From an uncultured Prevotella sp. (GTDB lineage Bacteria; Bacteroidota; Bacteroidia; Bacteroidales; Bacteroidaceae), in assembly GCA_937877595.1 (NCBI GenBank), contig CALFIY010000042.1, positions 12,581 to 76,580 of the forward strand: a stretch of DNA of 64,000 nt, read 5' to 3'. The position numbers and the translations under genes were made by a program. The notes beneath the pieces were generated by a model. The model saw nothing but the letters and a program-made list of their open reading frames with translations, did not search any database and was not told the origin of the DNA. Positions 1-8,312 of this stretch are shown in pieces; position 1 is the first letter of the stretch; every line of letters begins with the position of its first letter.

Positions 1-306
1 TACGACGTCGACGCTTGTATTGCCGACCTGAAGCAGCAGAACCGCGGTGCCGTATGGAACTGCGATGGTGCTTACAAGGCATATTTCGAGTCCGATGGTG
101 CTACATGGGACACGACAGACATACAATATGAAGACGCAGCAGATGCAGAAGGAAAGACTCCACGCACCACAGGCACCAACAGCCTCAATGTCACCAAGGC
201 CAGTTTCACCCTGCCTTATCCGACTGAGGACGTAGCCCTGAACCCCAACCTCGGCAGCAACGTCACACCTGTCTCGGTCAACGTGCGCACTGAGTACGCC
301 TACTAA
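1..306 (+). CDS. SusD/RagB-like outer-membrane lipoprotein, C-terminal end only
   Basis: An open frame enters at the left edge and stops at 306, giving 101 residues. The closing segment FTLPYPTEDVALNPNL resembles the C-terminal signature of SusD proteins, where a P-x-P-x-x-E/D-x-x-x-NP-x-L pattern precedes the end. SusD proteins sit on the cell surface and help load glycans into a partner SusC TonB-dependent transporter, which would lie further left and is not seen. Two putative surface glycan-binding lipoproteins follow on the same strand, which is the usual order of a polysaccharide utilisation locus. The N-terminus is missing, so identification rests on the C-terminal motif and the context. 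Confidence 0.75.
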   Translation, partial: YDVDACIADLKQQNRGAVWNCDGAYKAYFESDGATWDTTDIQYEDAADAEGKTPRTTGTNSLNVTKASFTLPYPTEDVALNPNLGSNVTPVSVNVRTEYAY

Positions 307-341
307 TTTGATGACAAACATTATATAACATAGACATAACA

Positions 342-1712
342 ATGAAAATGAACAATATATTCAAGAGCATCAGCCTTGCAATGATGGCATGCCTCACACT
401 GGCAACCACCTCTTGTAAGGATCAGCCCGACGCTTACGAGTCGACAGACGGTGTGCCTGTGGTGAGTTACATTCGCCCAGTGGCATTGGCATCGAGTGAC
501 TCTCTGCTCACGCAGGCTTCCATGGGTACTACGGTGTGCATCGTTGGCGACAATCTGCGCAGCATCGTACAACTTAGTTTCAACGACCAGCCTGCAGTAC
601 TGAACACCAGTTACATGACCGACCACACTCTTGTCGTCACCGTGCCTAACGAAATTCCAGGCACCGTAACCGACAAGATTTACTTCTATACTGCCGACGG
701 CAATCTGGCAACCTACAACTTCCACGTCATCATCCCTGCTCCTGTTGTGACCGCCATGTCCAACGAGTGGGCATCGGCTGGCGAAGAGGTGACACTGCGT
801 GGCGACTACTTCCTCGACTATGCAGAGTTCCCGCTCACCGTGAAGTTTGGTTCAGACTACACCCTCGCGCGCGCGAACATTATTGATATTAATAAGACGG
901 CCATCCGTTTCACCATGCCCGATGATGTTCCCGTAGGCGAGAAGCCCGCTGTCACCTCTATCTACGGCACAGGCCAGGGCTCATTCCAGTACATGGACAA
1001 GCGCGGCATGCTGTTCGACTTCGACACGCCATGCTTCACCGGCACAGTGCTTGGCAACAACGGCTGGCACAACCGCGACATTCTGACCGACGACACATCG
1101 CTCTCTGGCAACTACCTGCTGCTTGGTAACACCAAGATGGGCGATGACGGCGGCTGGAACGACGGTAACTTCTCGTTCGAGTACTGGTGCGGCGACTGGG
1201 AGGATCCTCAGGCTTACTCACAGCACCCACGTCTGTTCGATGTTGCCGACTTCAGCAACTACGAGGGACTTAACCTAAAGTTTGAGATCAACATCCCGAA
1301 AGACAACGCTTGGTCAGCCGCTCCTCTGCAGGTTTACTTCGGTAGCGTTAATCAGGTGACTATTTCTGCCGGCACCGACATCTACGGCAACACCGTTCCT
1401 GGTGCCAACAACACCTTCTTCCACGAGCAGGGCAAGTTGAGCCGTGGCCTCTACATGCCATGGAAGGACGAGGCCAGTCTGCTGTATGACACAGATGGCA
1501 AGTGGCTTACCGTCACCATGCCGCTGTCAGACTTCGTATGGGACTGGGACGGCGCTAAGATTGGAAGCACACAGACCAGCGCTGCCGACTTTGCCAACTT
1601 CAACATGTTCGTGGTTCGCGGTGGCTACAACGACAAGAGTTCACTGCCCGTCGGTGTTGAGTGTACCCCAATTATCAAGATTGACAACATCCGCGTTGTT
1701 CCTAACAAATAA
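342..1712 (+). CDS. Surface glycan-binding lipoprotein (SGBP-B-like, TIG domains)
   Basis: A 456-residue lipoprotein. A hydrophobic signal peptide ends at Cys25 (LATTSC), followed by KDQPD, which suits lipidation and surface export in Bacteroidetes. Residues 40-220 look like two IPT/TIG immunoglobulin-like domains (PVVSYIRPV..., APVVTAMSNEWASAGEEVTLRGDYF). The C-terminal 220 residues are rich in Trp, Tyr, Asn and Gly and end in IIKIDNIRVVPNK, like the glycan-binding module of xyloglucan SGBP-B proteins. It follows the SusD-like gene by 35 bases and precedes another lipoprotein by 13 bases, so it is probably part of one operon. The glycan it binds cannot be read from sequence. Confidence 0.8.
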   Translation: MKMNNIFKSISLAMMACLTLATTSCKDQPDAYESTDGVPVVSYIRPVALASSDSLLTQASMGTTVCIVGDNLRSIVQLSFNDQPAVLNTSYMTDHTLVVTVPNEIPGTVTDKIYFYTADGNLATYNFHVIIPAPVVTAMSNEWASAGEEVTLRGDYFLDYAEFPLTVKFGSDYTLARANIIDINKTAIRFTMPDDVPVGEKPAVTSIYGTGQGSFQYMDKRGMLFDFDTPCFTGTVLGNNGWHNRDILTDDTSLSGNYLLLGNTKMGDDGGWNDGNFSFEYWCGDWEDPQAYSQHPRLFDVADFSNYEGLNLKFEINIPKDNAWSAAPLQVYFGSVNQVTISAGTDIYGNTVPGANNTFFHEQGKLSRGLYMPWKDEASLLYDTDGKWLTVTMPLSDFVWDWDGAKIGSTQTSAADFANFNMFVVRGGYNDKSSLPVGVECTPIIKIDNIRVVPNK

Positions 1713-1725
1713 AATGTAATCAGAT

Positions 1726-4185
1726 ATGAAAAACATCAAGAATATATTCACCCTGTTAGTGGTAGCCCTTGTGGGGCTATCGCTGGCAGCGTGCAGCGAG
1801 GACGACCTCGACACCAACCAGTATCAGGGTGGTGTTACGCTGAATGCCTACGGTCCTAACCCCGTGATGCGTGGCGGTCAGTTGCGCTTCCTGGGTAGCA
1901 ACCTCGACCAGGTGGCTCGCGTTGTCATTCCCAGCGTCGACCCTATCACCAACATTCAGGTAGTACAGGCTGGCACGCCAAGCGAAATTCGCGTCACCGT
2001 TCCGAAAGACTATCCTACCCCTGGCCAAGTGACTCTCGTCACCTCCGGCGGTCAGCGCATTATCACCAAGACTGTGCTGAACTTCATCGAGGGTGTTGAG
2101 ATAACCAGCGTCACCGAGAGCGTTATGCCTGGCGACATCGTGAAGATTGAGGGCGACTATCTGAACCTCATCTACTCTCTTGCATTTGCCGATGGTGTTG
2201 TTGTTGGCGAAAGCGATTTCGTAAGCCACGACCGCTATGCCATTGAGGTGCGCGTTCCCGACGAGGCAAAGACAGGCAAACTCGAACTCTACACTGCCGA
2301 CCTCACCGTTGTCGATCCCACCAGCACAGAGTATCAGATCATCCAGACCGAGCAGGCCGTGGAGATTGGTCTGCCTACCGTCAGCAAGGTTAAGGGCCGC
2401 GCCGAGGTTGATGCTCTCAACGCCATCACCGCAAAGGCTGGCGAGACTATCACCATCACCGGTACCTACTTCAACGTAGCAAAGTCGGTCAAGGTAGGCG
2501 GCACTGAGGTAACAGCCATCACTGTTTCCGACGATGCCAAGACCATCACCTTCGCCCTTCCTGCTGCTGCTCCCGACGGCGACATTGTCATCATCACCAA
2601 GTCTGACATCGAGGTTCCCGTTGGTACCATCACCACCGTCAAGCCAAGCAATGCCGTTGCCGCTCCTGCTCCTGTCAAGGCTGGTGCCCAACTCACCATA
2701 ACAGGTCAGGACATGGATGTTGTTACAAGCGTTGAGTTCCCCGGTGCTAACGCACTCTCCGGCGATGCCATCACCGTAGCAGCCGACAAGGTTGTGGTGA
2801 ACGCCGTTCCCGAGACAGCCACTGCAGGCAACCTGAAACTCATCATGGCCAACGGTGCAAGCATTGAGGTGCCATTCACTCTCGTTCTTCCTACCGTTAC
2901 AGCCTACAGCGCCAATCCTGTTAGCGCCGGTGCCGAACTTCAGATTACCGGTACCGACCTCGACCTTGTGAAGAGCATTGCCTTCGGAACTGGTGTGGCT
3001 ACTATCGCAGAGGGTAACGTCTCTGCCGATGGCACCACCATCACTGTCACCGTTCCTATGGATGCCCAGAGCGGCAAGCCTGTGTTCACCCTTGCCAACA
3101 ATGACAAGGTTGAGGGCGCCGAACTCACTGTCGAAGAGGCTAAGTTCTGCTATGCTGTAGCACTGCCCACTGCCGACGACGAAGCCAAGGCTGGCCAGAG
3201 CATGACTGTCACCGTAGCCAATGGCGACAAACTCACCGCTGTTCAGATAGACGGCAATGACTGCCAGTGGATTCTCACAGGCGAGGACAAGAACCAACTC
3301 ATCATCGGCATTCCTGAGACTGCCGGTCAGAGGTCTAAGTTGCGCCTCGTTTCGTCGAACGGCGAGATTACCTACGATGTTGCCATTATTCCTGCCACCT
3401 CTGTCAGCAAGACTATTTGGAGCGGACTTCTCCAGATTACATGGGGTGACGGCGGCCGCGTCATGGTACCTGCCTCTGCATTTGAAGGTGTTCCTGCCGG
3501 AGCCATCCTTACCTTTGCCTACACACAGGTACAAGATCAGTGGGATCAGGCCCAGATAAACTACGGCAACTGGAGCGGCATCAACTTCACCGAAGGTGGT
3601 GAGGGCGTTGTGACATTCAACGGCAAACTCGTTCCTACAGATATCTACGGCTGGTTCAGCGACGGCATTCTCAACCGCGAGACATCCGTGATACTCACTC
3701 AGGAGATTCTTGACAACATCCAGGCCAACAAGGGCAACTGCGAAGACCAGACCGACTGCGGTATCATCATCCAGGGCTCGGGTCTGACATTCTCAAAGAT
3801 CACCATTGCCTGGGAGAACTCGCTCGACATCGACCTTTGGAAGGGTTCGCTCGGTCCTACCAACTGGAATGGCGACAAGACTATTCCTCTGACCGATGAG
3901 ATAAAGGCCGAACTCATTGCCGGCCGCACCATGGGTATCGACTTCGTATGCGATGCCGACGGCGGACAGGTAGAGATTTGCGGTGCTTGGTGGACAGGTC
4001 TTGAAGGACCTAAGGATGTTTACGGTCGCGACACTGACAATCGCGCCATTATGAACTTCTCTGCTGCCGACACCAACTTTGAGTGGACTCTGACACAGGG
4101 CGACATCGACATTCTGGTCAATCAGGGTGCCATCCTCTTCGTTGGCAACGGCGGTCTGACCATCACTCGCTGGTATGTTCGCTAA
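1726..4185 (+). CDS. Long TIG-repeat surface lipoprotein with tandem C-terminal modules
   Basis: An 819-residue lipoprotein with the lipobox LAAC at Cys23 followed by the acidic run SEDDLD, a pattern linked to surface exposure in Bacteroidetes. Residues about 35-570 break into roughly six IPT/TIG-like repeats of 80-90 residues, each opening with a phrase like NPVxAGxxLxITGxxLxxV. The last 250 residues contain two related segments, around 575-700 and 705-819, both with a Trp-Gly/Asn start, an LTxEI or LTQGDID helix and a final GSGLTFSKITI or GNGGLTITRWYVR strand. Such a stalk plus binding tip would fit a cell-surface glycan binder next to SusD. No catalytic motif is visible. A strong terminator follows at 4228. 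Confidence 0.75.
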   Translation: MKNIKNIFTLLVVALVGLSLAACSEDDLDTNQYQGGVTLNAYGPNPVMRGGQLRFLGSNLDQVARVVIPSVDPITNIQVVQAGTPSEIRVTVPKDYPTPGQVTLVTSGGQRIITKTVLNFIEGVEITSVTESVMPGDIVKIEGDYLNLIYSLAFADGVVVGESDFVSHDRYAIEVRVPDEAKTGKLELYTADLTVVDPTSTEYQIIQTEQAVEIGLPTVSKVKGRAEVDALNAITAKAGETITITGTYFNVAKSVKVGGTEVTAITVSDDAKTITFALPAAAPDGDIVIITKSDIEVPVGTITTVKPSNAVAAPAPVKAGAQLTITGQDMDVVTSVEFPGANALSGDAITVAADKVVVNAVPETATAGNLKLIMANGASIEVPFTLVLPTVTAYSANPVSAGAELQITGTDLDLVKSIAFGTGVATIAEGNVSADGTTITVTVPMDAQSGKPVFTLANNDKVEGAELTVEEAKFCYAVALPTADDEAKAGQSMTVTVANGDKLTAVQIDGNDCQWILTGEDKNQLIIGIPETAGQRSKLRLVSSNGEITYDVAIIPATSVSKTIWSGLLQITWGDGGRVMVPASAFEGVPAGAILTFAYTQVQDQWDQAQINYGNWSGINFTEGGEGVVTFNGKLVPTDIYGWFSDGILNRETSVILTQEILDNIQANKGNCEDQTDCGIIIQGSGLTFSKITIAWENSLDIDLWKGSLGPTNWNGDKTIPLTDEIKAELIAGRTMGIDFVCDADGGQVEICGAWWTGLEGPKDVYGRDTDNRAIMNFSAADTNFEWTLTQGDIDILVNQGAILFVGNGGLTITRWYVR

Positions 4186-4227
4186 TACCACGAACATTCT
4201 GCACCTCGCGTGCAGAACAATACAACA

Positions 4228-4260
4228 CAAAAGAGCGCTAATTCGATTAGCGCTCTTTTG
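4228..4260 (+). terminator. Rho-independent terminator after the SGBP genes
   Basis: A perfect 15-bp inverted repeat (arms 4228-4242 and 4246-4260, three-base loop) with an A-run at the left end and a T-run at the right end. It lies 43 bases after the stop of the TIG lipoprotein. Because it has A and T runs on both sides it could work in either direction. Confidence 0.9.
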
Positions 4261-4317
4261 TTATGCTTTCATTACGCAAAAACAAGATAGAAACAAAACT
4301 ATTTAATATATAGCAAC

Positions 4318-4443
4318 GCCACTGCTGTTTTAATTTTTGCCAGCGCTGTTTTAATTTTTGCCAGCGCTGTTTTAATTTTTAAAAACACAGCTGTAATTTT
4401 TTTAAACACAGCTGTAATTTTTAAAAACACAGCAAAAAAAAGA
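4318..4443. repeat. Tandem 21-bp A/T-tract repeat, five exact-length units plus a partial one
   Basis: Units start at 4318, 4339, 4360, 4381 and 4402, with a decayed sixth from 4423. Each is exactly 21 bases: a variable five-base head (GCCAC, GCCAG or AAAAA), then an ACTG/GCTG-like centre, then a TAATTTTT tail. The first three units carry GCTGTTTTAATTTTT and the next two the partly palindromic CACAGCTGTAATTTTT. The array ends 35 bases before the guaA stop codon. Related arrays with the same period lie at 18448 and 48825. Confidence 0.85.
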
Positions 4444-4478
4444 GCCACAAGAGACGCCACAACGGACGCCCAGTGTTA

Positions 4479-6113
4479 TCACTCCCACTCTATCGTTGCT
4501 GGTGGTTTTGAGGAGATGTCGTAGCAGACGCGGTTAACGCCGCGCACCTTGTTGATTATCTCGTTGGAAACTTTAGCCATTAAGTCGTAAGGCAGGTGCG
4601 CCCAGTCTGCAGTCATGGCATCGCTGCTGGTCACAGCACGCAGTGCGACAGGATTTTCGTACGTTCGCTCATCGCCCATAACGCCTACGGAACGCACCGT
4701 AGACAGAAGCACGGCGCCAGCCTGCCATACTTGGTCGTAGAGCGACACTTCTATCTCGCCGTCGTTCATATCGGCAGGCACTCCGGCGGCAAGCACTCGT
4801 CGCGCCTCTTCGCCGCTGAGTTTCACCTTGTATTCGCGCAGTCCGCGGATGAAGATGTCGTCGGCATCCTGCAATACGCTGACCTTCTCGGGCGTGATGT
4901 CGCCCAGTATGCGCACGGCAAGTCCCGGTCCGGGGAAAGGATGGCGCGTGATGAGATGCTCGGGCATGTCCATCTGGCGGCCCACTCTTCTCACCTCGTC
5001 CTTGAAGAGCCATTTCAGCGGTTCGCAGAGTTGCAGATGCATCTCTTTCGGCAGTCCGCCCACGTTGTGATGGCTCTTTATTACCTTGCCGGTAATGTTG
5101 AGACTCTCGATGCGGTCGGGATAGATAGTGCCCTGCGCCAGCCAGCGTGCGTCGGTAATCTTGCGCGCCTCGGCATTGAACACCTCAACAAAGTCGCGGC
5201 CTATTATCTTTCGTTTCTGCTCCGGATCGCTCACACCCTTAAGGTCTGTGAAGAACTTCTCCGAGGCATCCACGCCGATAACGTTCAGTCCGAGCACCTT
5301 GTAGTCGTCCATAACCTGGCGGAACTCATTCTTGCGCAGCATGCCGTGGTCTACGAAGATACACGTCAGGCGGTCGCCGATGGCCTTGTTGAGCAACACG
5401 GCAGCCACGCTGCTGTCCACTCCGCCCGACAGACCCAGAATGACGCGGTCGTCGCCTATCTGCTGTTTCAGTTCTGCCACGGTTGTATCAACAAACGAGG
5501 CAGCACTCCACTCCTGGCGCGAGCCGCATATGTCGACAACGAAATTGCGCAGCAGTTGCGTGCCCTGGACGGTGTGGAACACCTCCGGATGGAACTGCAC
5601 GGCAAAGACCGGACACCCGTCGCCCTCCTTCCCCGTGGGGGATGGAGCATAATAGGCGGCGTTCTTCACATCACGCGTAGACCCAATCACCTTGAAGCCG
5701 TCGGGAATGGCAGTAATTGTGTCGCCGTGGCTCATCCATACCTGCGAATTTGGCTCAAAGCCCTTAAACAGCGGATTGGCCGTGTCGACTGTCTGCAGGT
5801 GAGCACGCCCGTATTCGCGCGAGTCGGCTTTCTCCACCTTGCCTCCCAGTGTGTGCGAAATGTACTGTGCCCCGTAGCAGATGCCAAGCACCGGCACGCG
5901 ACCCATAAACTGCGACAGGTCTACGCGGAATGCCTCCGGGTCGTGCACGGAGAATGGCGAGCCAGAGAGTATCACTCCTATCACCGACTCGTCGTCCCTC
6001 GGAAACTTGTTGTACGGCAAGATTTCGCAGAACGTGTCCAACTCACGCACGCGGCGTCCTATCAGTTGTGTCGTCTGCGAACCGAAGTCAAGGATTATTA
6101 TCTTCTGTTGCAT
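4479..6113 (-). CDS. guaA: GMP synthase (glutamine-hydrolysing)
   Basis: Converts XMP to GMP using glutamine and ATP, the last step of guanine nucleotide synthesis. The N-terminal class I glutamine amidotransferase has the nucleophile Cys79 in GICYGAQ and the His175/Glu177 pair in QFHPE. The central ATP pyrophosphatase motif SGGVDSS is present, and the C-terminal dimerisation domain ends in KPPATIEWE, typical of GuaA. At 544 residues it is slightly longer than the common 510-525; part of the excess is a loop [11 protein letters not shown] just before the QFHPE strand that looks like an inserted GC-rich sequence. It lies 56 bases downstream of a nucleotidyltransferase gene on the same strand. 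Confidence 0.97.
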   Translation of the reverse strand: MQQKIIILDFGSQTTQLIGRRVRELDTFCEILPYNKFPRDDESVIGVILSGSPFSVHDPEAFRVDLSQFMGRVPVLGICYGAQYISHTLGGKVEKADSREYGRAHLQTVDTANPLFKGFEPNSQVWMSHGDTITAIPDGFKVIGSTRDVKNAAYYAPSPTGKEGDGCPVFAVQFHPEVFHTVQGTQLLRNFVVDICGSRQEWSAASFVDTTVAELKQQIGDDRVILGLSGGVDSSVAAVLLNKAIGDRLTCIFVDHGMLRKNEFRQVMDDYKVLGLNVIGVDASEKFFTDLKGVSDPEQKRKIIGRDFVEVFNAEARKITDARWLAQGTIYPDRIESLNITGKVIKSHHNVGGLPKEMHLQLCEPLKWLFKDEVRRVGRQMDMPEHLITRHPFPGPGLAVRILGDITPEKVSVLQDADDIFIRGLREYKVKLSGEEARRVLAAGVPADMNDGEIEVSLYDQVWQAGAVLLSTVRSVGVMGDERTYENPVALRAVTSSDAMTADWAHLPYDLMAKVSNEIINKVRGVNRVCYDISSKPPATIEWE

Positions 6114-6127
6114 CCTATTTTTATTTT

Positions 6128-6172
6128 ACTATTTGACGATTTACGATTATACTATTTACGATTTACAGATTA
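6128..6172. repeat. Short A/T-rich direct repeats between guaA and the upstream gene
   Basis: The spacer reads as near copies of ACTATTT(G)ACGATTTAC, repeated about every 12-20 bases. The last copy runs into the stop codon of the nucleotidyltransferase gene. It is one of several locus-specific simple repeats in this window. Confidence 0.6.
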
Positions 6173-6952
6173 TATGAAGTTTTCGGCTTGCTGCAGCGCC
6201 TCTGGTTTTCCGACGTCGAGCAGGTGCAGGTCGTCCTTCACGCATCCGAAGATACGCGCCCTGTGGCATGTACTGAGGTAGAAGTCTACAATGCTGAATT
6301 TTTCGTCGAAGCGTTCCATCAGCCTGAACAGGCGTGGCGAGAAACTGTGGATGCCGGAGAAAGCGAAAGCGTGAAGTTGACCATTGACCATTGACCGTTG
6401 ACCATTGAGCATTATTACGCGGAGGGAGTCGTCAAGGGTGAAGTCGGCTTCGCGCAGCCATGGGAAGGGCGACTTCACCTCGCCCGTCTTTACGTTTTTC
6501 CATCCCATCAGCCGCATTGCGCTGTCGAAGAGCAGATAGCGCGATGTCTTTCTGCGGCTCACGAGAAGCACGGCGTCTTCATCGCCCTGATGCTGGCGCG
6601 CAAACCATTCGTAGTCGACATTGTCCAGTATGTCTACATTGTGCAGCAGTATCGGACTGTCGCTGTCGAACAAGTCCTGCGCATGGCGCAGTCCGCCGCC
6701 TGTGTCAAGCAGCATCTGCCTCTCGTCGCTTATCAGTACGTCAGGGTGGAAAATCCGGAGATGGCTCTCAAGTTGCACGGCATGGTGGTGCACGTTGACC
6801 ACCAGTCGCTCATATCCCGCAACTTGCAATTTATCTATCAGCAGGTCGACAAGTGTGCGTCCGCCCACGCTGACAAGAGCCTTTGGGATGCTGTCGGTCA
6901 GCGGTCGCAGCCGCGTGCCAAGCCCGGCAGCAAAGATCATGGCTTGTTTCAT
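6170..6952 (-). CDS. Sugar-phosphate nucleotidyltransferase (MurU/RmlA-like)
   Basis: A 260-residue NTP transferase with the N-terminal signature AMIFAAGLGTRLRPLTDSIPKAL and a VDILDNVDYEW region. The family makes nucleotide-activated sugars from sugar 1-phosphates. The small size and the start resemble MurNAc-1-phosphate uridylyltransferase (MurU) of cell-wall recycling, but no AmgK-type kinase gene is adjacent, so the substrate is open. The frame is open up to 7000, but I chose the start at 6952 because the family begins at MKxAMIFAAG and because a promoter -7 box lies at 6958-6965. Residues near MLNGQRSMVNGQL are encoded by a simple repeat absorbed into the gene. Confidence 0.85.
   Translation of the reverse strand: MKQAMIFAAGLGTRLRPLTDSIPKALVSVGGRTLVDLLIDKLQVAGYERLVVNVHHHAVQLESHLRIFHPDVLISDERQMLLDTGGGLRHAQDLFDSDSPILLHNVDILDNVDYEWFARQHQGDEDAVLLVSRRKTSRYLLFDSAMRLMGWKNVKTGEVKSPFPWLREADFTLDDSLRVIMLNGQRSMVNGQLHAFAFSGIHSFSPRLFRLMERFDEKFSIVDFYLSTCHRARIFGCVKDDLHLLDVGKPEALQQAENFI
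6377..6412. repeat. TTGACCA-type simple repeat inside the nucleotidyltransferase gene
   Basis: Four near copies of TTGACCATTGACC (one reads CCGTTGACC, the last TTGAGCATT) lie inside the coding frame and add about 12 residues, VIMLNGQRSMVNGQLH, just before the conserved AFSGIHSFSPRLF strand. Similar units lie in the spacer after argB at 20431-20508. Confidence 0.75.
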
Positions 6953-6957
6953 GTCTG

Positions 6958-6988
6958 CAAAAATACATAAAAAAATGAGCAGAACAAA
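6958..6988 (-). promoter_or_regulatory. Promoter of the nucleotidyltransferase gene
   Basis: On the minus strand TTTG (6988-6985), a 19-base spacer and TATTTTTG (6965-6958) match the Bacteroidetes -33/-7 pattern. The ATG at 6952 lies only five bases past the -7 box, so the message would start at or next to the start codon. The -33 element sits in the loop of the preceding terminator. Confidence 0.65.
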
Positions 6989-6998
6989 AATTCTGCCC
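6971..6998 (-). terminator. Terminator of the DUF4890-like gene
   Basis: On the minus strand GGGCAGAA, a five-to-six-base T-rich loop and TTCTGCTC are followed by a run of seven T. The stem core is GCAGAA/TTCTGC (6979-6984 with 6991-6996). It lies about 30 bases past the stop at 7026. Confidence 0.75.
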
Positions 6999-7025
6999 AT
7001 CTTCTACCATTATTCGCCGTCTTTT

Positions 7026-7472
7026 TTACTTCCTGCGTGGACCGCGCTTCTCACGGTCGGCTTTATAAGCCTTCAACTGGTCCTCGGTAAGTATCTTAGA
7101 GAGTTCAGCATCGTAGGCTTCAATCACTGCCTTGCGCTCCTCGCGCTGCTTCTTCATCTGCTCGCGCTGCTCGTCGGTGGGCTGCTGCTTCTGAGCGCTG
7201 TCAGGACGCTGGCGCATGTCCTGTCTGTCGCCGCCACCACGACGTCCGCCGCGTGGGCCGGGGCCCATCTTGTCGGCATATTTCTCGTTGAGAGCCTGCA
7301 GTTGCTGAGCCTGAGTGTCGTTCAGTCCGTAGCGCTTCACTGCGTCGTCAGTGCGCTTCTTTATCATCTCGGTCTTGTCCATTTTGGGGCGCTCGGGGCG
7401 CTTTTCGTCTTGTGCCAGGGCTGTGGTGCTGAATAATATGGCGAGAGCCATCATGCTGACAATCTTCTTCAT
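7026..7472 (-). CDS. Small periplasmic DUF4890-like protein
   Basis: A 148-residue exported protein with a signal peptide ending near ALAQ (residue 21). The mature part is highly charged: helix-forming segments with KMDKTEMIKKRTDDAVKRYGL and LTEDQLKAYKADREKRG flank a Gly/Arg stretch PGPRGGRRGGGDRQ. The double 'MxxRxxxxxxxxxL...QxxxL' layout recalls Spy/CpxP-type periplasmic proteins and the Bacteroidales DUF4890 family. Function is unknown. It is expressed alone: a terminator follows at 6971-6998. Confidence 0.65.
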   Translation of the reverse strand: MKKIVSMMALAILFSTTALAQDEKRPERPKMDKTEMIKKRTDDAVKRYGLNDTQAQQLQALNEKYADKMGPGPRGGRRGGGDRQDMRQRPDSAQKQQPTDEQREQMKKQREERKAVIEAYDAELSKILTEDQLKAYKADREKRGPRRK

Positions 7473-7609
7473 AATCTTTCTGTTTTTGTAGTTAATAATT
7501 CTATTCTGTTTTAACGCTGCGTTCTGTCTCTATGACGACAGCACACTTGAAAAGTTTAACCCGAAAGCCAAAAAATTTTTTCAAAACGTCATTTTTTCCT
7601 TTTTTTCAC

Positions 7610-7617
7610 TATCTTTG
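7610..7617 (+). promoter_or_regulatory. -7 box upstream of the DUF4230 pair
   Basis: TATCTTTG fits the TAnnTTTG consensus. It places the transcript start near 7622, past the first in-frame ATG at 7617, which supports the start at 7638. I see no clear TTTG at the -33 position. Confidence 0.6.
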
Positions 7618-7637
7618 TGCTCTACAACGCCCTTTTG

Positions 7638-8312
7638 ATGCGACACATACTACTCTTTATCTTCGCGGCAGTGCTTGCGGCATGTCATGACGGCAGCGAG
7701 AGCCGCAATGACGGCATCACGCAGTCTGTCGGCACCGACTCGCTTCCCTCGCTTGTCATCCAGATACAGCAGTGCTCGCGTATCTACACCACCGAATACC
7801 ATATTCATAAGATTATCACCCATGACGACGTGCTGCGCCTGCGTGGCAACATCATGGGCCGCAATGTGAACATTCCCCTATCCATTGGCGACCGCAAGAT
7901 AGCCATTCCGATGGATGCCACGCTCAAGGCGTATGTCGACATGAGCCAGTTCTCAGAGCGCAATGTTGAGCGCCGCGACAGCATCATTATTATCACGCTG
8001 CCCGACCCACAGGTGGAACTCACCAGCACACGCATCGACCAGCAGAACATTCGCGAATACGTGGGCATTGTGCGCTCCCATTTCTCCGATGCCGAGATGA
8101 GCAACTACGAACAGCAGGGACGGCAGGCCATCATCGAGAGCATCCCCGAGATGAACATCGTGGCCACTGCACAGCAGCATGCAGCACAAGTGCTCATCCC
8201 GCTGATACACCAGACGGGCTTTGCCGAGGAGAATATCATCATCCAGTTTCGCACAGACCTCACGCCTGTCGACCTCATCAAGCGCCTCATAACAGAGAAG
8301 AACAATGGATAA
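7638..8312 (+). CDS. DUF4230 lipoprotein, first of a pair
   Basis: A 224-residue lipoprotein starting MRHILLFIFAAVLAAC with the lipid-attachment cysteine at 16. The body has the DUF4230 pattern: an N-terminal segment of strands (SLVIQIQQCSRIYTTEYHIHKI), a central strand run with IPMDATLKAYVDMSQ, and a C-terminal helix with a GFAEENIIIQF ending. DUF4230 has no assigned function; it occurs in many bacteria, often membrane-anchored. An ATG 21 bases earlier is less likely because it lies between the -7 box and the expected transcript start. The stop overlaps the next gene by eight bases, so the two are translationally coupled. Confidence 0.75.
   Translation: MRHILLFIFAAVLAACHDGSESRNDGITQSVGTDSLPSLVIQIQQCSRIYTTEYHIHKIITHDDVLRLRGNIMGRNVNIPLSIGDRKIAIPMDATLKAYVDMSQFSERNVERRDSIIIITLPDPQVELTSTRIDQQNIREYVGIVRSHFSDAEMSNYEQQGRQAIIESIPEMNIVATAQQHAAQVLIPLIHQTGFAEENIIIQFRTDLTPVDLIKRLITEKNNG

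Noticed and set aside
1777..3534. Long open frame of 585 codons on the minus strand, antisense to the TIG lipoprotein
   Set aside because: It mirrors codon bias of the real gene, has no recognisable domain and would start inside the lipoprotein gene. The plus-strand protein has a signal peptide and clear repeats.
4318..4443. CRISPR array
   Set aside because: The units abut without spacers, are only 21 bases, A/T-rich, and no cas gene is in the window.
4596..6281. Plus-strand open frame of 561 codons opposite guaA
   Set aside because: Rich in His, Arg and Cys with no domain; guaA on the other strand is unmistakable.
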